Positions 23,559-33,204 are shown, numbered from the stretch's first letter. The stretch: 64,000 bases of DNA from Gilliamella sp. Lep-s35 (GCF_009795845.1 NZ_WTEX01000011.1:1-64000), one strand, 5' to 3'. Numbers and translations are program-made. The notes: generated from the letters alone by a model not told the origin.

Positions 23559-24995
23559 TTAATCATTAATCACTCCCATTTGAATGCAATATTTTTTGAC
23601 TTTATATTGTAACGTTGTGCGTGAAATGTTTAATATTTTTGCTGCTGTAATAATTTTACCATTAGCTTGATTTAAGGCATCAATGATAAGTTGTCGTTCG
23701 TAGTTTTCTACTTGTTCGGTTAAGTTATTTCCGTTTGGCGATGTGATTTGTGTTGTTTTGTTTGGCTTACTGCTTTCATTGCCTTGATAAAATGAACTAT
23801 TGAGATCAAATAGTTCTTCGTCAAGTGTGATATGTTTTAATTCACCTGGTTCGCTTTGCAATACCATACTTCTGACTATAGTATTTTCAAGCATTCGCAC
23901 ATTACCAGGCCAAGGGGCTGATATTAATTGTTGTAGTGCATGTTCACTAATACCGCTGATAACAATATTTATATCATTTTTATGTTTATCAATAAAATAG
24001 TGCGCTAAAACGGGAATGTCTTCTGTTCTGTCTCGTAAAGCTGGGAGCTTTATTAAACCTACGTTTAATCGATAAAATAGATCATTTCTTAATTTACCTG
24101 TTTTTAATAATTCTGTTGGTGATTCATTCATCGCTGCAACAATACGAACATCAGAATACATTTCTTTATTGCCACCTAATGGCCAATAGGTTTTTTCTTG
24201 TAAAAATCGTAATAATTTGCTTTGCATATCTAAAGGCATGGCATTTAGTTCATCAAGAAACAGTGTACCGCCATTAGCAAGCTCTAAATATCCTTGTCGA
24301 GTTTCAGCGCCCGTAAATGCCCCTTTGACCGTACCAAATAGGGTGCTTTCAATTAGTGTTGTTGGTAACGCACTACAATTTAGGGATATGAAAGGTTTGT
24401 GTCGGCGCTGACTTGTTTGGTGTATTAAGCGAGCAAATAGCTCTTTACCTGTGCCTGTTTCGCCAACAATTAATACAGGAACATCATTTGCACCCAACAT
24501 ATTGGTTTGATCAATAACTTGTTGCATTTTTGAGGAAACAAAAACAATTTCGGGTAATGGTTGTTCTTTATTGTGGTATAACTTGCTATTTAGTTTAAAA
24601 ACCTGATCTTGTAAGTGCCTAACAGTAGATAAATTTCGTCCTATTTCTATTGCGCCGATAATTTCTTTATTCTTATTATAAAGTGGTACGGTTGTGTGCA
24701 TGTAATCAACAAATTTACCAACATGATTGTAATAACTTTGGTAATTATCTTGATATTCTTTACCTTGCTGTAGTGCTTGTAGCATGGTGCTGTCTTCTTT
24801 CTTCATTTTTGGATAAACCTTAAGTATGGGTTTACCAATAGCTTGCTCTATGGGGTAACCATCTAGTTCTGCACTTTCTTGATTGTAATAAATGTATTTG
24901 CCTTCTTTATTGATAATGGCGATTGGTTGATGGATTAGATCAAAAAAATGTTTAAATATATCTAGCGATTGTAATAATTCAGGATCGATTGTCAT
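23559..24995 (-). CDS. Sigma54-dependent transcriptional activator with PAS sensor
   Basis: This 478-residue protein is a bacterial enhancer-binding protein. An N-terminal PAS domain (about 15-125) should sense a small ligand. The AAA+ domain has Walker A GETGTGKE near 177-184, the sigma54-contact loop GAFTGA near 226-231, and LDELNAMP as Walker B. A Fis-type helix-turn-helix (about 440-470, AAKILNISRTTLQYKVKKY) binds DNA. There is no receiver domain. The architecture matches RocR of Bacillus, activator of arginine and ornithine catabolism. It is divergent from the decarboxylase operon, which has a sigma54 promoter and TGAC/GTCA dyads, so it very probably activates that operon. The inducer is unknown; ornithine, lysine or a diamine is my guess. 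Confidence 0.92.
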   Translation of the reverse strand: MTIDPELLQSLDIFKHFFDLIHQPIAIINKEGKYIYYNQESAELDGYPIEQAIGKPILKVYPKMKKEDSTMLQALQQGKEYQDNYQSYYNHVGKFVDYMHTTVPLYNKNKEIIGAIEIGRNLSTVRHLQDQVFKLNSKLYHNKEQPLPEIVFVSSKMQQVIDQTNMLGANDVPVLIVGETGTGKELFARLIHQTSQRRHKPFISLNCSALPTTLIESTLFGTVKGAFTGAETRQGYLELANGGTLFLDELNAMPLDMQSKLLRFLQEKTYWPLGGNKEMYSDVRIVAAMNESPTELLKTGKLRNDLFYRLNVGLIKLPALRDRTEDIPVLAHYFIDKHKNDINIVISGISEHALQQLISAPWPGNVRMLENTIVRSMVLQSEPGELKHITLDEELFDLNSSFYQGNESSKPNKTTQITSPNGNNLTEQVENYERQLIIDALNQANGKIITAAKILNISRTTLQYKVKKYCIQMGVIND

Positions 24996-25074
24996 GATAT
25001 GAGTGCCTTTTAATTTTGAATTATTTTTAAGCCTTGTTTAGGTTAATTTAAATCCTTTTCAACTCTTACTAAAA

Positions 25075-25116
25075 TGACGAATTTTTGTCATAAAGATATG
25101 TTTTACACTATATGAC
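25075..25116. promoter_or_regulatory. Putative upstream activator sites of the decarboxylase operon
   Basis: TGAC at 25075 and GTCA at 25087 form a dyad (TGAC-N8-GTCA), and GTCATA at 25087 also pairs with TATGAC at 25111. The array lies about 60-100 bases before the sigma54 promoter, the usual distance for an enhancer. The likely binder is the divergent Fis-type activator; this is inference. Confidence 0.5.
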
Positions 25117-25171
25117 TAATTTTCTTTTGTGATAATTATTATTAATGATTTGATTATTATTGTTTTTTAAG

Positions 25172-25189
25172 TTGGCATACTGATTGCAT
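25172..25189 (+). promoter_or_regulatory. Sigma54 promoter of the decarboxylase operon
   Basis: TTGGCATACTGATTGCAT has GG at 25174-25175 and GC at 25186-25187, exactly ten bases apart, matching the -24/-12 consensus TGGCAC-N5-TTGCA with one change. Transcription should start near 25199, giving a leader of about 55 bases before the decarboxylase. Confidence 0.88.
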
Positions 25190-25254
25190 TACAGGTGAGA
25201 AGCCATTTTTCTTATTCATTATGTACTTTTATGTACTAATTAACTGGAGGTCAT

Positions 25255-26652
25255 ATGTCCGACACAATTATGTCAAATTATAACAAAATACGCACTGATC
25301 TTGTAACTAAAGATCGTCGTTTTAGTGCTGAAAGTGGCAAACTATGTTTTGATGGTATTAATTTAGAAAAGTTAGCCAAAAAATATCCAACGCCTTTTTA
25401 TGTGTTTTCTGAAAAGGAAATTGATCGTAATGTGCAAGAAATCAAAGATGCATTTAAAGCGCATCCAAATACAAAAATCTTCTATGCATCAAAAACCTGT
25501 TCTGTAATGGGTGTGCTTAAAGCAATTAAAGATGCAGGAATTTATGCTGAAGCGAACTCAATGTTTGAAGTGCGTAAATGTTTAGATATCGGTTTCCCTG
25601 GTAGCCAAATTGTGTTTAATGGTGTGGTTAAAAAACCAGTGGATTTAGAGTTTGCTATCCAAAATGATCTTTATATTATCAATGTGGATAGCTTATATGA
25701 GCTTGATATTATTGATGAAATTTCAAGACGTTTGAAAAAAGTAGCAAATGTTTGTGTTCGTGTTGAGCCAAATGTTCCGTCAGCAACTCACGCAGAATTA
25801 GTTACTGCTTATCATGCTAAGTCAGGTATCGATTTAGAACAAGCAGAAGAAACCTGTCGTCGTATTTTAGAAATGCCATATGTTCATTTACGCGGTTTAC
25901 ATATGCATGTTGGTGATCAGGTGCCTGAAGCCGAGCCTTTTGCTAAAGCAACGAAGGTTTTAGTTGATGAATCACGTCGCTTAGAAGAAGTGCTTGGTAT
26001 TAAATTTGATTTAATCAACGTTGGTGGCGGGATTCCTGTTCCATATAAATATGATGAAGAAAATGGTAATCCATTAGAAGATAATATGTATGCAGGTATT
26101 ACGGCACAAGATTTTGCTGATGCGGTTATTAGTGAAGTACACAAATGGCGCACTGATGTTGAGATCTGTATTGAACCAGGTCGTAAAGTAACAGGCTCAG
26201 CTGGTGTGCTTGTAACTGAAGTTGCCTGTGAAAAACGTAAAACCAATTATGATTTAGACGGCAACATTGAGGAGCATGTTGAGTGGAAATTTGTTGATGC
26301 AGGCTATAGTGTTTTATCTGATAGTCAACATTTTGATTGGTTCTTCTATGTTTATAATGCTTCAAAAATTAATGAAACACATGATGAGTACATCAAATTA
26401 GCAGGTCCTTTATGTGATGGAGGTGACTATTTCCATGTAGGTGTTAAAGGTGAAGAATTCTTAATGCCAAAAGACACTCAAATCGGTGATATTGTGGCTT
26501 TCCTTGATGCTGGTGCTTATACCATCGAAAGCCAAACTGTTTATAACAATCGTCCTCGTACTTCTGTTGTTATGATAGATAAAGAAGGTAAAGATCGATT
26601 GATTCGCCGTGAGGACACTTACGAAGATATGGTTGGATACGACATCTATTAA
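25255..26652 (+). CDS. Fold-III PLP decarboxylase, probably D-ornithine/D-lysine decarboxylase
   Basis: The protein (465 residues) is an alanine-racemase-fold decarboxylase of the LysA/ornithine decarboxylase group. The PLP lysine is Lys80 in FYASKTCS. The phosphate-binding glycines are VGGGIP at 256-261 and EPGRKVTG is at 307-314. The second-subunit cysteine is Cys387 in [10 protein letters not shown]. In meso-diaminopimelate decarboxylase this loop usually reads CESGD, so CDGGD and the lack of lysine-biosynthesis neighbours argue against LysA. Length and setting recall the Salmonella enzyme DokD (STM2360), shown to act on D-ornithine and D-lysine; I recall this from the literature and could not align. 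The racemase two genes downstream would supply the D-isomer. The start has a strong GGAGG. Products would be putrescine or cadaverine. Confidence 0.75.
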   Translation: MSDTIMSNYNKIRTDLVTKDRRFSAESGKLCFDGINLEKLAKKYPTPFYVFSEKEIDRNVQEIKDAFKAHPNTKIFYASKTCSVMGVLKAIKDAGIYAEANSMFEVRKCLDIGFPGSQIVFNGVVKKPVDLEFAIQNDLYIINVDSLYELDIIDEISRRLKKVANVCVRVEPNVPSATHAELVTAYHAKSGIDLEQAEETCRRILEMPYVHLRGLHMHVGDQVPEAEPFAKATKVLVDESRRLEEVLGIKFDLINVGGGIPVPYKYDEENGNPLEDNMYAGITAQDFADAVISEVHKWRTDVEICIEPGRKVTGSAGVLVTEVACEKRKTNYDLDGNIEEHVEWKFVDAGYSVLSDSQHFDWFFYVYNASKINETHDEYIKLAGPLCDGGDYFHVGVKGEEFLMPKDTQIGDIVAFLDAGAYTIESQTVYNNRPRTSVVMIDKEGKDRLIRREDTYEDMVGYDIY

Positions 26653-26657
26653 TCATC

Positions 26658-26688
26658 AATATCTGGGGCATTTTATGCTCCAGATATT
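26658..26688 (+). other. Intercistronic hairpin between decarboxylase and exchanger genes
   Basis: AATATCTGGGGCAT and ATGCTCCAGATATT pair over 14 positions (one G-U) with a TTT loop. No T-run follows, so it is more likely an mRNA stabiliser or processing site than a terminator. It would allow more decarboxylase than transporter to be made. Confidence 0.6.
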
Positions 26689-26704
26689 ATAAAGTGAGGT
26701 TATT

Positions 26705-28111
26705 ATGAGTGATTCTAAAGATTCAAGCCTACTTGGTATTAAAGACATTGTTTTTATGAATGTCATTGCAATACTAAGTTTGCGCCAAATTCCGAATGTT
26801 GCTCCTTATGGAGCGTCAGCGATGGTACTTTGGTTACTTGCTGCATTTTGTCTTTTCTTCCCATTAGCGATGGTTTGCGGTGAGCTTTCAACTGGTTGGC
26901 CAAAAGATGGTGGTATTTTTGTTTGGGTAAAAGAAGCATTTGGTAAACGTATTGGTTGGATTGTTGTTGTTTGCTTTTTGTTTTCTTGCGTTCTTTTCTT
27001 CCCTCTAATGTTGCAATTTGGCTTTACTGCCATAGGCTATATGTTTAGTGCGGAGCTAGCTCAAAATCAAGTGTTTATTGGCGTTGGTTCAATGGTTGTG
27101 TTTTGGATTCTAACGTTGATGAATATTCGTGGCATGCAATGGACTAAAATCATTAATAGTGTGAGTGCATGGCTTGGCGTATTTATTCCTGCTGCCATTA
27201 TTATTGTTTTAGCCGTGGTGTGGTTATTAACTGGGCATCCAATGGCAACAAGTTATAGCCATGTTAGTGATTGGATCCCTGATTTAAGCAGTTGGGATAC
27301 TATCGTATTTTTGTCTAGCATGATGTTTGCATTTGCAGGTCTTGAAGTTGCACCTATGATTGCAGGACGTACGCGCGATCCTCAACGTGATTTTCCAAAA
27401 GCAATGCTAGTTTCTGCAATTGTAATTGTTGGTATTTATATGGTGGGTTCATGGGCAATTAATACATTGTTACCTGCAGCTGATACCGATATTGTTGCTG
27501 GTGTTATGCAAGCGATGGAAGCTGCGGCTAATGAATTACATATGCCTTGGTTATTACCTGTTATGGCAATTTGTTTATTCTTTGGCGCTTTAGGACAAAT
27601 TAACTCATGGTTAGTAGGCCCTATTTATATGTTACAAGAAGCATCAAAAGAAGATAATTTGCTTGGTGAGCGTATTGGTCGTTTACATCCTGTGTATAAA
27701 ACACCTGCTTTTGCTTTAATTATTCAAGCAATTATTGTTACTGTGCTTTGTTTTTCAACATTTGTGTCACCAAGTATTGCAGCGGCATATTGGATGTTAA
27801 CAGCACTTACAACAATTTGTTATTTTATTCCATATTTAGTGATGTTTATTGCGTATTATCGTTTACGCTTTACTCAACCTGATGTACCGCGTAGCTTTAA
27901 AATTCCAGGTAAGATTATGCCAATTGTTTTACCTGCATTAGGATTTTTATCAACGCTATTTGCTGTCATTTTGGTCTTTATTCCACCAGCTCAAATTGAT
28001 ATGGGGGGATATGTTGAGTATATCGCTAAAATAGTAGGTGGTGCTGTGCTTGCTATTGGTTTAGCTGAGTGGATCTACTATCGAGCACAAAAGCGTAACC
28101 GTTTGCAATAG
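26705..28111 (+). CDS. APC family amino acid exchanger (GadC/AGT type)
   Basis: This 468-residue inner-membrane protein has about 12 hydrophobic helices. The N-terminal IVFMNVIAILSLRQIPNVAPYGAS and the CGELSTGWPKDGGIFVWVKEAFG segment are typical of the glutamate:GABA antiporter branch of the APC superfamily. FAGLEVAPMIAGRTRDPQRDFPKA at about 213-236 carries the conserved substrate-site region. In a decarboxylase operon an exchanger of this kind usually brings in the amino acid and releases the amine. Here that would be ornithine or lysine for putrescine or cadaverine (inference). It follows the decarboxylase by 52 bases with a hairpin between, and precedes the racemase by 25 bases. Confidence 0.8.
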   Translation: MSDSKDSSLLGIKDIVFMNVIAILSLRQIPNVAPYGASAMVLWLLAAFCLFFPLAMVCGELSTGWPKDGGIFVWVKEAFGKRIGWIVVVCFLFSCVLFFPLMLQFGFTAIGYMFSAELAQNQVFIGVGSMVVFWILTLMNIRGMQWTKIINSVSAWLGVFIPAAIIIVLAVVWLLTGHPMATSYSHVSDWIPDLSSWDTIVFLSSMMFAFAGLEVAPMIAGRTRDPQRDFPKAMLVSAIVIVGIYMVGSWAINTLLPAADTDIVAGVMQAMEAAANELHMPWLLPVMAICLFFGALGQINSWLVGPIYMLQEASKEDNLLGERIGRLHPVYKTPAFALIIQAIIVTVLCFSTFVSPSIAAAYWMLTALTTICYFIPYLVMFIAYYRLRFTQPDVPRSFKIPGKIMPIVLPALGFLSTLFAVILVFIPPAQIDMGGYVEYIAKIVGGAVLAIGLAEWIYYRAQKRNRLQ

Positions 28112-28136
28112 TAACAATATATAGAGGAGTAATTGT

Positions 28137-29243
28137 ATGTACAAACCTATATTAGAAATTGATTTGCGCAAATTAAGAAATAATGCTCGCGTTGAAAAGG
28201 AATTGTTAGCTAAACACGGCATTGAAGTCATGGCTGTCAATAAAGTTTTTGATGGCTGTGTAGAAACCGCCAAAGCCGTCCTTGACGGCGGTATCGATGT
28301 GATTGCCGAGTCAAGAACTTACAATTTAAAAAAATTGAAAGAGGCTTTAAATTGTAAAACATGCTTATTACGCAGTCCTTGTTTAAGTGAAATTACTGAT
28401 GTGGTTAAATATGCTGATATTAGCCTAAATAGCGAAAGGCAAGTTATTCAAGCCCTTTCTGATGAAGCGGTTAAGCAACAAAAAGTTCATCAAGTGTTGT
28501 TGATGGTAGATATGGGAGATTTGCGAGAAGGTATTTGGTTTGAACATGTTGATGAAATTATTGATATGGTCAAATTAATTCTTTCTTTACCAGGTGTTGA
28601 GCTCTATGGGCTTGGCACCAATTTCAACTGCTATGGTACCGTTTTACCAACAGTAAAAAATGGAGTGGACTTTTTACATATTGCGCGTAAAGTAGAAGAG
28701 TCTTGTAATATTAAAATTAACTATTTATCGGCTGGTAATTGTACAAGCTATCACCTATTAGATAAAGGTATTTGGCCAGAAGGGTTGAATCACTTAAGAA
28801 TAGGAGGATTGCATGAATTTGGTATTGAGTATGTAGATATGAAATATCTGGATGAGTTTCATCATTCAAGCAAACCTGTTGATAAAGCATGTAGTGATTT
28901 GTATAAATTATATGCGCAAGTTATTGAGCTCAATAGCAAGCCAACAGTTCCTGTTGGTGAATTAGGTGTAGATGCATTTTTAAACAGCAAAACGTTTGTT
29001 GATAATGGTACACGCAAACGAGCACTTCTTGCCTTTGGACGGCAAGATGTACCCGCCGAAAGCTGTGTGCCTATCAATGATAAAATTACTGTTTTAGGGC
29101 AAACAAGTGATCATACTATTGTTGATATCGAAGATGTTTCTGAAACATTACATGTCGGTGATATGATCGGTTTTGAACTTGATTACACTGCCTTACTTAT
29201 GGCTTGCCAAACAAATGGTGTAGAAAAACGGTTTATTTATTAA
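28137..29243 (+). CDS. orr: Alanine/ornithine racemase family PLP enzyme, probable ornithine racemase
   Basis: This 368-residue protein has the alanine racemase N-terminal barrel with PLP lysine Lys36 in VMAVNKVFDG. Segments VDMGDLREGIWFE, GLGTNFNCYGTVLP and YLSAGNCTSYHLL resemble the clostridial ornithine racemase Orr, which interconverts L- and D-ornithine. It lacks the typical C-terminal domain of classical Alr, so a cell-wall D-alanine role is unlikely. Lying between the decarboxylase and permeases, it would supply D-ornithine (or D-lysine) for decarboxylation. GAGGAG precedes the ATG. A strong terminator follows at 29253, which makes it the last gene of the core operon. Substrate is inferred from similarity recalled by eye and from context. 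Confidence 0.75.
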   Translation: MYKPILEIDLRKLRNNARVEKELLAKHGIEVMAVNKVFDGCVETAKAVLDGGIDVIAESRTYNLKKLKEALNCKTCLLRSPCLSEITDVVKYADISLNSERQVIQALSDEAVKQQKVHQVLLMVDMGDLREGIWFEHVDEIIDMVKLILSLPGVELYGLGTNFNCYGTVLPTVKNGVDFLHIARKVEESCNIKINYLSAGNCTSYHLLDKGIWPEGLNHLRIGGLHEFGIEYVDMKYLDEFHHSSKPVDKACSDLYKLYAQVIELNSKPTVPVGELGVDAFLNSKTFVDNGTRKRALLAFGRQDVPAESCVPINDKITVLGQTSDHTIVDIEDVSETLHVGDMIGFELDYTALLMACQTNGVEKRFIY

Positions 29244-29252
29244 TTGTGTTAG

Positions 29253-29275
29253 CTGCTGGGAAACCAGCAGTTTTT
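29253..29275 (+). terminator. Terminator inside the cluster, after the racemase gene
   Basis: The stem CTGCTGG / CCAGCAG closes a GAAA tetraloop and is followed by TTTTT. It stands between the racemase and the second permease, so the permease is expressed by read-through or from a promoter not recognised here. Confidence 0.85.
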
Positions 29276-29296
29276 ATTGATTATTAGGCGGTTTAT

Positions 29297-30691
29297 ATGG
29301 CAACATCAGAATCACAAGAAAGTCCTTATCCCAGTAGTTTGAAGAAAAACCTAAAAAATCGTCATCTTTTGATGATTTCTTTAGGTGGTTCAATTGGCAC
29401 TGGCTTATTTATCGGTATCGCATCACCACTTAGTACGGTTGGTCCATTAGGAACCATTATTGCCTATTTAATGGCAGGAAGCATAATGCTTTCAACTATG
29501 TTATGTTTAGGCGAGCTTTCTTGTGCATTCCCTCATGCCGGCTCTTTTCAACATTATGCATTGATGTTTATACCCAATCCAATTTGGAGTTATACCATCG
29601 GTTGGTTGTATTGGCTTAGTTGGGTGCTATCTATGGCAGCTGATTTGACTGCTGCTTCTATGATTGCTCACCAAACTTTCCCTTCGATTCCTATTTATCT
29701 TTTTAGTCTATTAATTCTAATTGTTCTTACTTCAGTGCATTTAACCTCTGTTCGTGCATTTGGAGAAAGTGAGTATTGGTTTTCAACGATTAAGGTTCTT
29801 GCGATTATTGCATTTATTGGGGTGGGGATTTATTTACTTCATCACCAATATACCCAAACGCATATCTTACCAACATTTAAAACCGAAAAAGGCTGGTTTC
29901 CTAATGGCTTTTTAGCAATATTTGTTTGTATGACTATTGTTACTTATTCATTTCAAGGTGTCGAATTAATTGGAAATGCAGCGGGTGAAGCTGAGTCTCC
30001 GCAATCTGTTTTACCTAAAATTATTACTGGTGTTGCTTTTCGTATTATTTTATTTTATGTCTTGGCTATTGCTGTTTTGGCTTTGGTGTATCCATATGGA
30101 ACAGAACATAATGAAATCAGTCCATTTGTGTGGGTATTTAATCAGGCTGGAATTACATTTGCTTCGTATTTAATGCTTTTTGTGATTTTTTGTGCAGCTA
30201 TATCTGCTGCTAATTCAGCTATTTATGCAAGCTCAAGAATGTTGTGGTCTATGGCCCAAGATAATTTGGCTCCGAAATATTTTTCAGAAGTAAATCGACG
30301 AGGAGTGCCAACAAAGGGTATATTATTTATTGCTGTTATTGCATTAGTTTCTTTGTTTTCTAAATATATTGCGGCTGAAAAGCTTTATATTTATTTAGTA
30401 GCAGGTACAGGGCAAGTAGGGTGCTTTGCGTGGATTATTATTGCTTGGTGCCAATATCGTTTTCGTAAAGGTGTAAATAGCGGTAAATACGCTAAAGAGA
30501 TGATAAAGTTTAAGTCACCACTTTTTCCTTGGCTTGCTGTTATTTCTATCATTATAAATAGTATTATTATTGTTGGTGTTTGGTTTGGTGAATCTGGGAA
30601 ATTTATTTTATTATCTGAAGTTATATTAGTTATTATTATTCTTATTTCTTATTTGTTTTATAAAAAAAACAACCCAATTAAAAATGATTAA
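29297..30691 (+). CDS. Amino acid permease, AAT/LysP-RocE type
   Basis: This is a 464-residue APC-superfamily permease with about 12 helices. The first helix region LLMISLGGSIGTGLFIGIASPLSTVGPLG and the YSFQGVELIGNAAGEAESPQSVLPK segment (about 218-242) are diagnostic of the amino acid transporter family that includes LysP, RocE and GabP. A role in ornithine, arginine or lysine uptake fits both similarity and context (inference). It is separated from the racemase by a terminator, so it may be a proton-coupled importer expressed at a lower level than the exchanger. AGGCGG lies before the ATG. Confidence 0.8.
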   Translation: MATSESQESPYPSSLKKNLKNRHLLMISLGGSIGTGLFIGIASPLSTVGPLGTIIAYLMAGSIMLSTMLCLGELSCAFPHAGSFQHYALMFIPNPIWSYTIGWLYWLSWVLSMAADLTAASMIAHQTFPSIPIYLFSLLILIVLTSVHLTSVRAFGESEYWFSTIKVLAIIAFIGVGIYLLHHQYTQTHILPTFKTEKGWFPNGFLAIFVCMTIVTYSFQGVELIGNAAGEAESPQSVLPKIITGVAFRIILFYVLAIAVLALVYPYGTEHNEISPFVWVFNQAGITFASYLMLFVIFCAAISAANSAIYASSRMLWSMAQDNLAPKYFSEVNRRGVPTKGILFIAVIALVSLFSKYIAAEKLYIYLVAGTGQVGCFAWIIIAWCQYRFRKGVNSGKYAKEMIKFKSPLFPWLAVISIIINSIIIVGVWFGESGKFILLSEVILVIIILISYLFYKKNNPIKND

Positions 30692-30703
30692 TGTGATGTG
30701 TAT

Positions 30704-30752
30704 TTGTATGCAATCATCTGAACAATGTTATTTTCAATATGATTACATACAA
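30704..30752. terminator. Terminator-like dyad between permease and marC
   Basis: TTGTATGCAATCAT at 30704-30717 is mirrored by ATGATTACATACAA at 30739-30752 (one mismatch) around a 21-base spacer. It is followed by a T-rich stretch. It lies between convergent genes and may serve both. Confidence 0.55.
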
Positions 30753-30770
30753 TCACTTTTATTTTAAGCA

Positions 30771-31373
30771 TTATTTTAAAAAAGCAGATATTCCTGTAAA
30801 CACAACCTGCGCTGCAATTGCTGATATAAGTAACCCTGTTAGCTTTGATAAAATCGCAATTCCTGTATTTTTTAATACGTTAGCAATTCTTTTTGCGCAT
30901 AACAGCATTGCATAAATTCCAGAAGAAGCAATAAATAAAGAGACAGCACCAATCATATTGGCCGCAAATCCAAGTGAACTTGTCCCCATTACAATAATAG
31001 TACCGATGGATGCGGGTCCCATACATAGCGGGATAGCAAGAGGAACTACACTGATATCTTCATCGCTATTAATTTTGTTCTTTTCAGGCGAGTCATTCAT
31101 GAGTGAAACAGCCGTAATAAATAGTAATGCCCCTGAGCCAATTCGAAATGCATCAAGCGTAAAGCCAAAAACACTAAACATGGTATTACCAAAAAAGAAT
31201 AGTACAATGCCAATGATGAAAACCGCACAAGATGTTTTGAGTGCAGTTTTTCGTTTATGTTCTTCATCATATTGCTTTGTGCCACTTAGAAATGCACTCA
31301 AGACAGCGGGCGGTGTCATTAATGCAAATAATTTTACCGTTGTCGATAAAATAGCAAAAATATAGTCAATCAT
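30771..31373 (-). CDS. MarC family inner-membrane protein
   Basis: This 200-residue protein has six hydrophobic segments and the MarC/YhgN/YchE family pattern, including LMTPPAVLSAFLSGTK near the start and PLAIPLCMGPASIGTIIVMG at about 111-130. MarC proteins are widespread, and although the name refers to multiple antibiotic resistance no clear function has been shown. It stands alone between the permease and the rplS terminator. Confidence 0.85.
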   Translation of the reverse strand: MIDYIFAILSTTVKLFALMTPPAVLSAFLSGTKQYDEEHKRKTALKTSCAVFIIGIVLFFFGNTMFSVFGFTLDAFRIGSGALLFITAVSLMNDSPEKNKINSDEDISVVPLAIPLCMGPASIGTIIVMGTSSLGFAANMIGAVSLFIASSGIYAMLLCAKRIANVLKNTGIAILSKLTGLLISAIAAQVVFTGISAFLK

Positions 31374-31451
31374 AGCTCATCTTTTGTATTAATTATTTTA
31401 AAAACTACATTAATTTACCAACGATGATTGTTGGATTAAAAAGTTTTATAC

Positions 31452-31486
31452 TATATATAAAAACGGTCACCACGAAGGTGACCATC
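31452..31486 (-). terminator. Terminator of the rpsP-rimM-trmD-rplS operon
   Basis: On the minus strand a perfect 7-bp stem (GGTCACC / GGTGACC) is followed by GTTTTTATATATAG. It lies about 35 bases after the rplS stop. Confidence 0.88.
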
Positions 31487-31520
31487 TTAATCTGATATTT
31501 TTATTGATAACAATAAAAAA

Positions 31521-31904
<384 letters not shown>

Positions 31905-32657
31905 TTAATTGCTTTGTTTATTGCTGTATTCATGTTTAAATTCAGCAAGCAAACATTGCTCTTCATCAGTCAGAGCTAGATTTGCAAGAAGATCTTCTCT
32001 TCTTAACCAAGTTCGTCCTAGTGATTGTTTTAATCGCCAACGACGAATCGCTTCATGGTGACCAGACATTAATACATCAGGCACCGCCATTCCATCTAAC
32101 ACCTCAGGCCGAGTATAGTGTGGACAATCAAGTAAACCGTTAGCAAAAGAGTCTTCTTCTGCTGATGATTGGTGATTTAATACACCAGGAATAAATCTGG
32201 CTAGTGCATCAATCATTGTCATCGCTGGCAACTCACCACCACTTAACACATAATCCCCAATTGACCATTCTTCATCAATTTCGGTTTGGATAACGCGTTC
32301 ATCTATACCTTCGTATCGTCCACAAATCAAAATTAATTTTTGATTTTGTGACAACTCGCAAACACCTTGTTGGTCTAATTTACGCCCTTGTGGGGAAAGA
32401 TAGATTACTTTTGTATTATCACCTGCAACTGCTTTTGCCGCATGAATTGCATCCCTAAGTGGTTGTACCATCATTAACATGCCTGGACCACCACCATAAG
32501 GTCTGTCATCGACAGTCTTATGCTTATCATGCGCAAAATTGCGCGGGTTCCAATAATCTACTGTTAACAGCCCGTTTTTTACTGCTCGACCAGTTACGCC
32601 ATAACAGGTAATAGCTTGAAACATTTCGGGAAAAAGGCTAATTACGCCAATCCACAT
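31905..32657 (-). CDS. trmD: tRNA (guanine37-N1)-methyltransferase
   Basis: TrmD methylates G37 of tRNAs reading CNN codons and so prevents frameshifts. The 250-residue protein has the SPOUT knot: [15 protein letters not shown] at about 110-124 and [18 protein letters not shown] at about 128-145 form the SAM pocket, with PHYTRPEVL and [14 protein letters not shown] completing the active site. It lies 33 bases upstream of rplS and 16 bases downstream of rimM. Confidence 0.98.
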   Translation of the reverse strand: MWIGVISLFPEMFQAITCYGVTGRAVKNGLLTVDYWNPRNFAHDKHKTVDDRPYGGGPGMLMMVQPLRDAIHAAKAVAGDNTKVIYLSPQGRKLDQQGVCELSQNQKLILICGRYEGIDERVIQTEIDEEWSIGDYVLSGGELPAMTMIDALARFIPGVLNHQSSAEEDSFANGLLDCPHYTRPEVLDGMAVPDVLMSGHHEAIRRWRLKQSLGRTWLRREDLLANLALTDEEQCLLAEFKHEYSNKQSN

Positions 32658-32673
32658 ATTGTTACCTTACCAA

Positions 32674-33204
32674 TTAAAAAGCAGGATCCCAATCGACCAA
32701 AACCGTTTTTGTTGTCAAATCAACTTGTTTAATAAATTGATCTTCAACAAAAGGGATTAAACGTTCTGTTGCTCCAAATGCATCTTTTAGATTTGCTTTT
32801 ACCACCAATACATCATTAGATCCAGTTTCCATTAAATCAGCCACCAGTCCTAAATCATAACCATTAACTGTTTTAACTCGGCAACCAATGAGATCTTTCC
32901 AATAAAAGTCACCGTTGCTAAGCGCTGGTAATTTTTCAGCATCAACAAATACTTCAGCATTAGTTAGTGCATTAGCTTGATCTCGATCATCAATGCCTTT
33001 GAGTTTCACAATCATGTCTTGATTATGCGGTTTAAAGCTTTCTACGATTATTTCTTGCCATTGTCCAGCACGCTGGATATACCAAGGAGTATAATCAAAA
33101 ATACTATCTGGAATTTCTGTAAACGAAAAAATTCTGATCCACCCACGAATTCCGTAGCTTGAACCAAGCTTGCCAACAACAATGAGGTTATCAGTATTCA
33201 TCAT
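32674..33204 (-). CDS. rimM: Ribosome maturation factor RimM
   Basis: RimM assists maturation of the 30S subunit head and binds S19. The N-terminal half has [20 protein letters not shown]. The C-terminal PRC barrel has [36 protein letters not shown], ending [27 protein letters not shown]. The length of 176 is usual. Two ATG codons stand at the start; the second would shorten it by one residue. The genes on both sides are the standard operon partners. Confidence 0.97.
   Translation of the reverse strand: MMNTDNLIVVGKLGSSYGIRGWIRIFSFTEIPDSIFDYTPWYIQRAGQWQEIIVESFKPHNQDMIVKLKGIDDRDQANALTNAEVFVDAEKLPALSNGDFYWKDLIGCRVKTVNGYDLGLVADLMETGSNDVLVVKANLKDAFGATERLIPFVEDQFIKQVDLTTKTVLVDWDPAF

Noticed and set aside
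25255-26652. Diaminopimelate decarboxylase LysA for lysine biosynthesis
   Set aside because: The fold matches, but the loop reads CDGGD instead of the usual CESGD, a racemase and transporters share the operon, and control is by sigma54 with a PAS activator. A catabolic or amine-forming role fits better.
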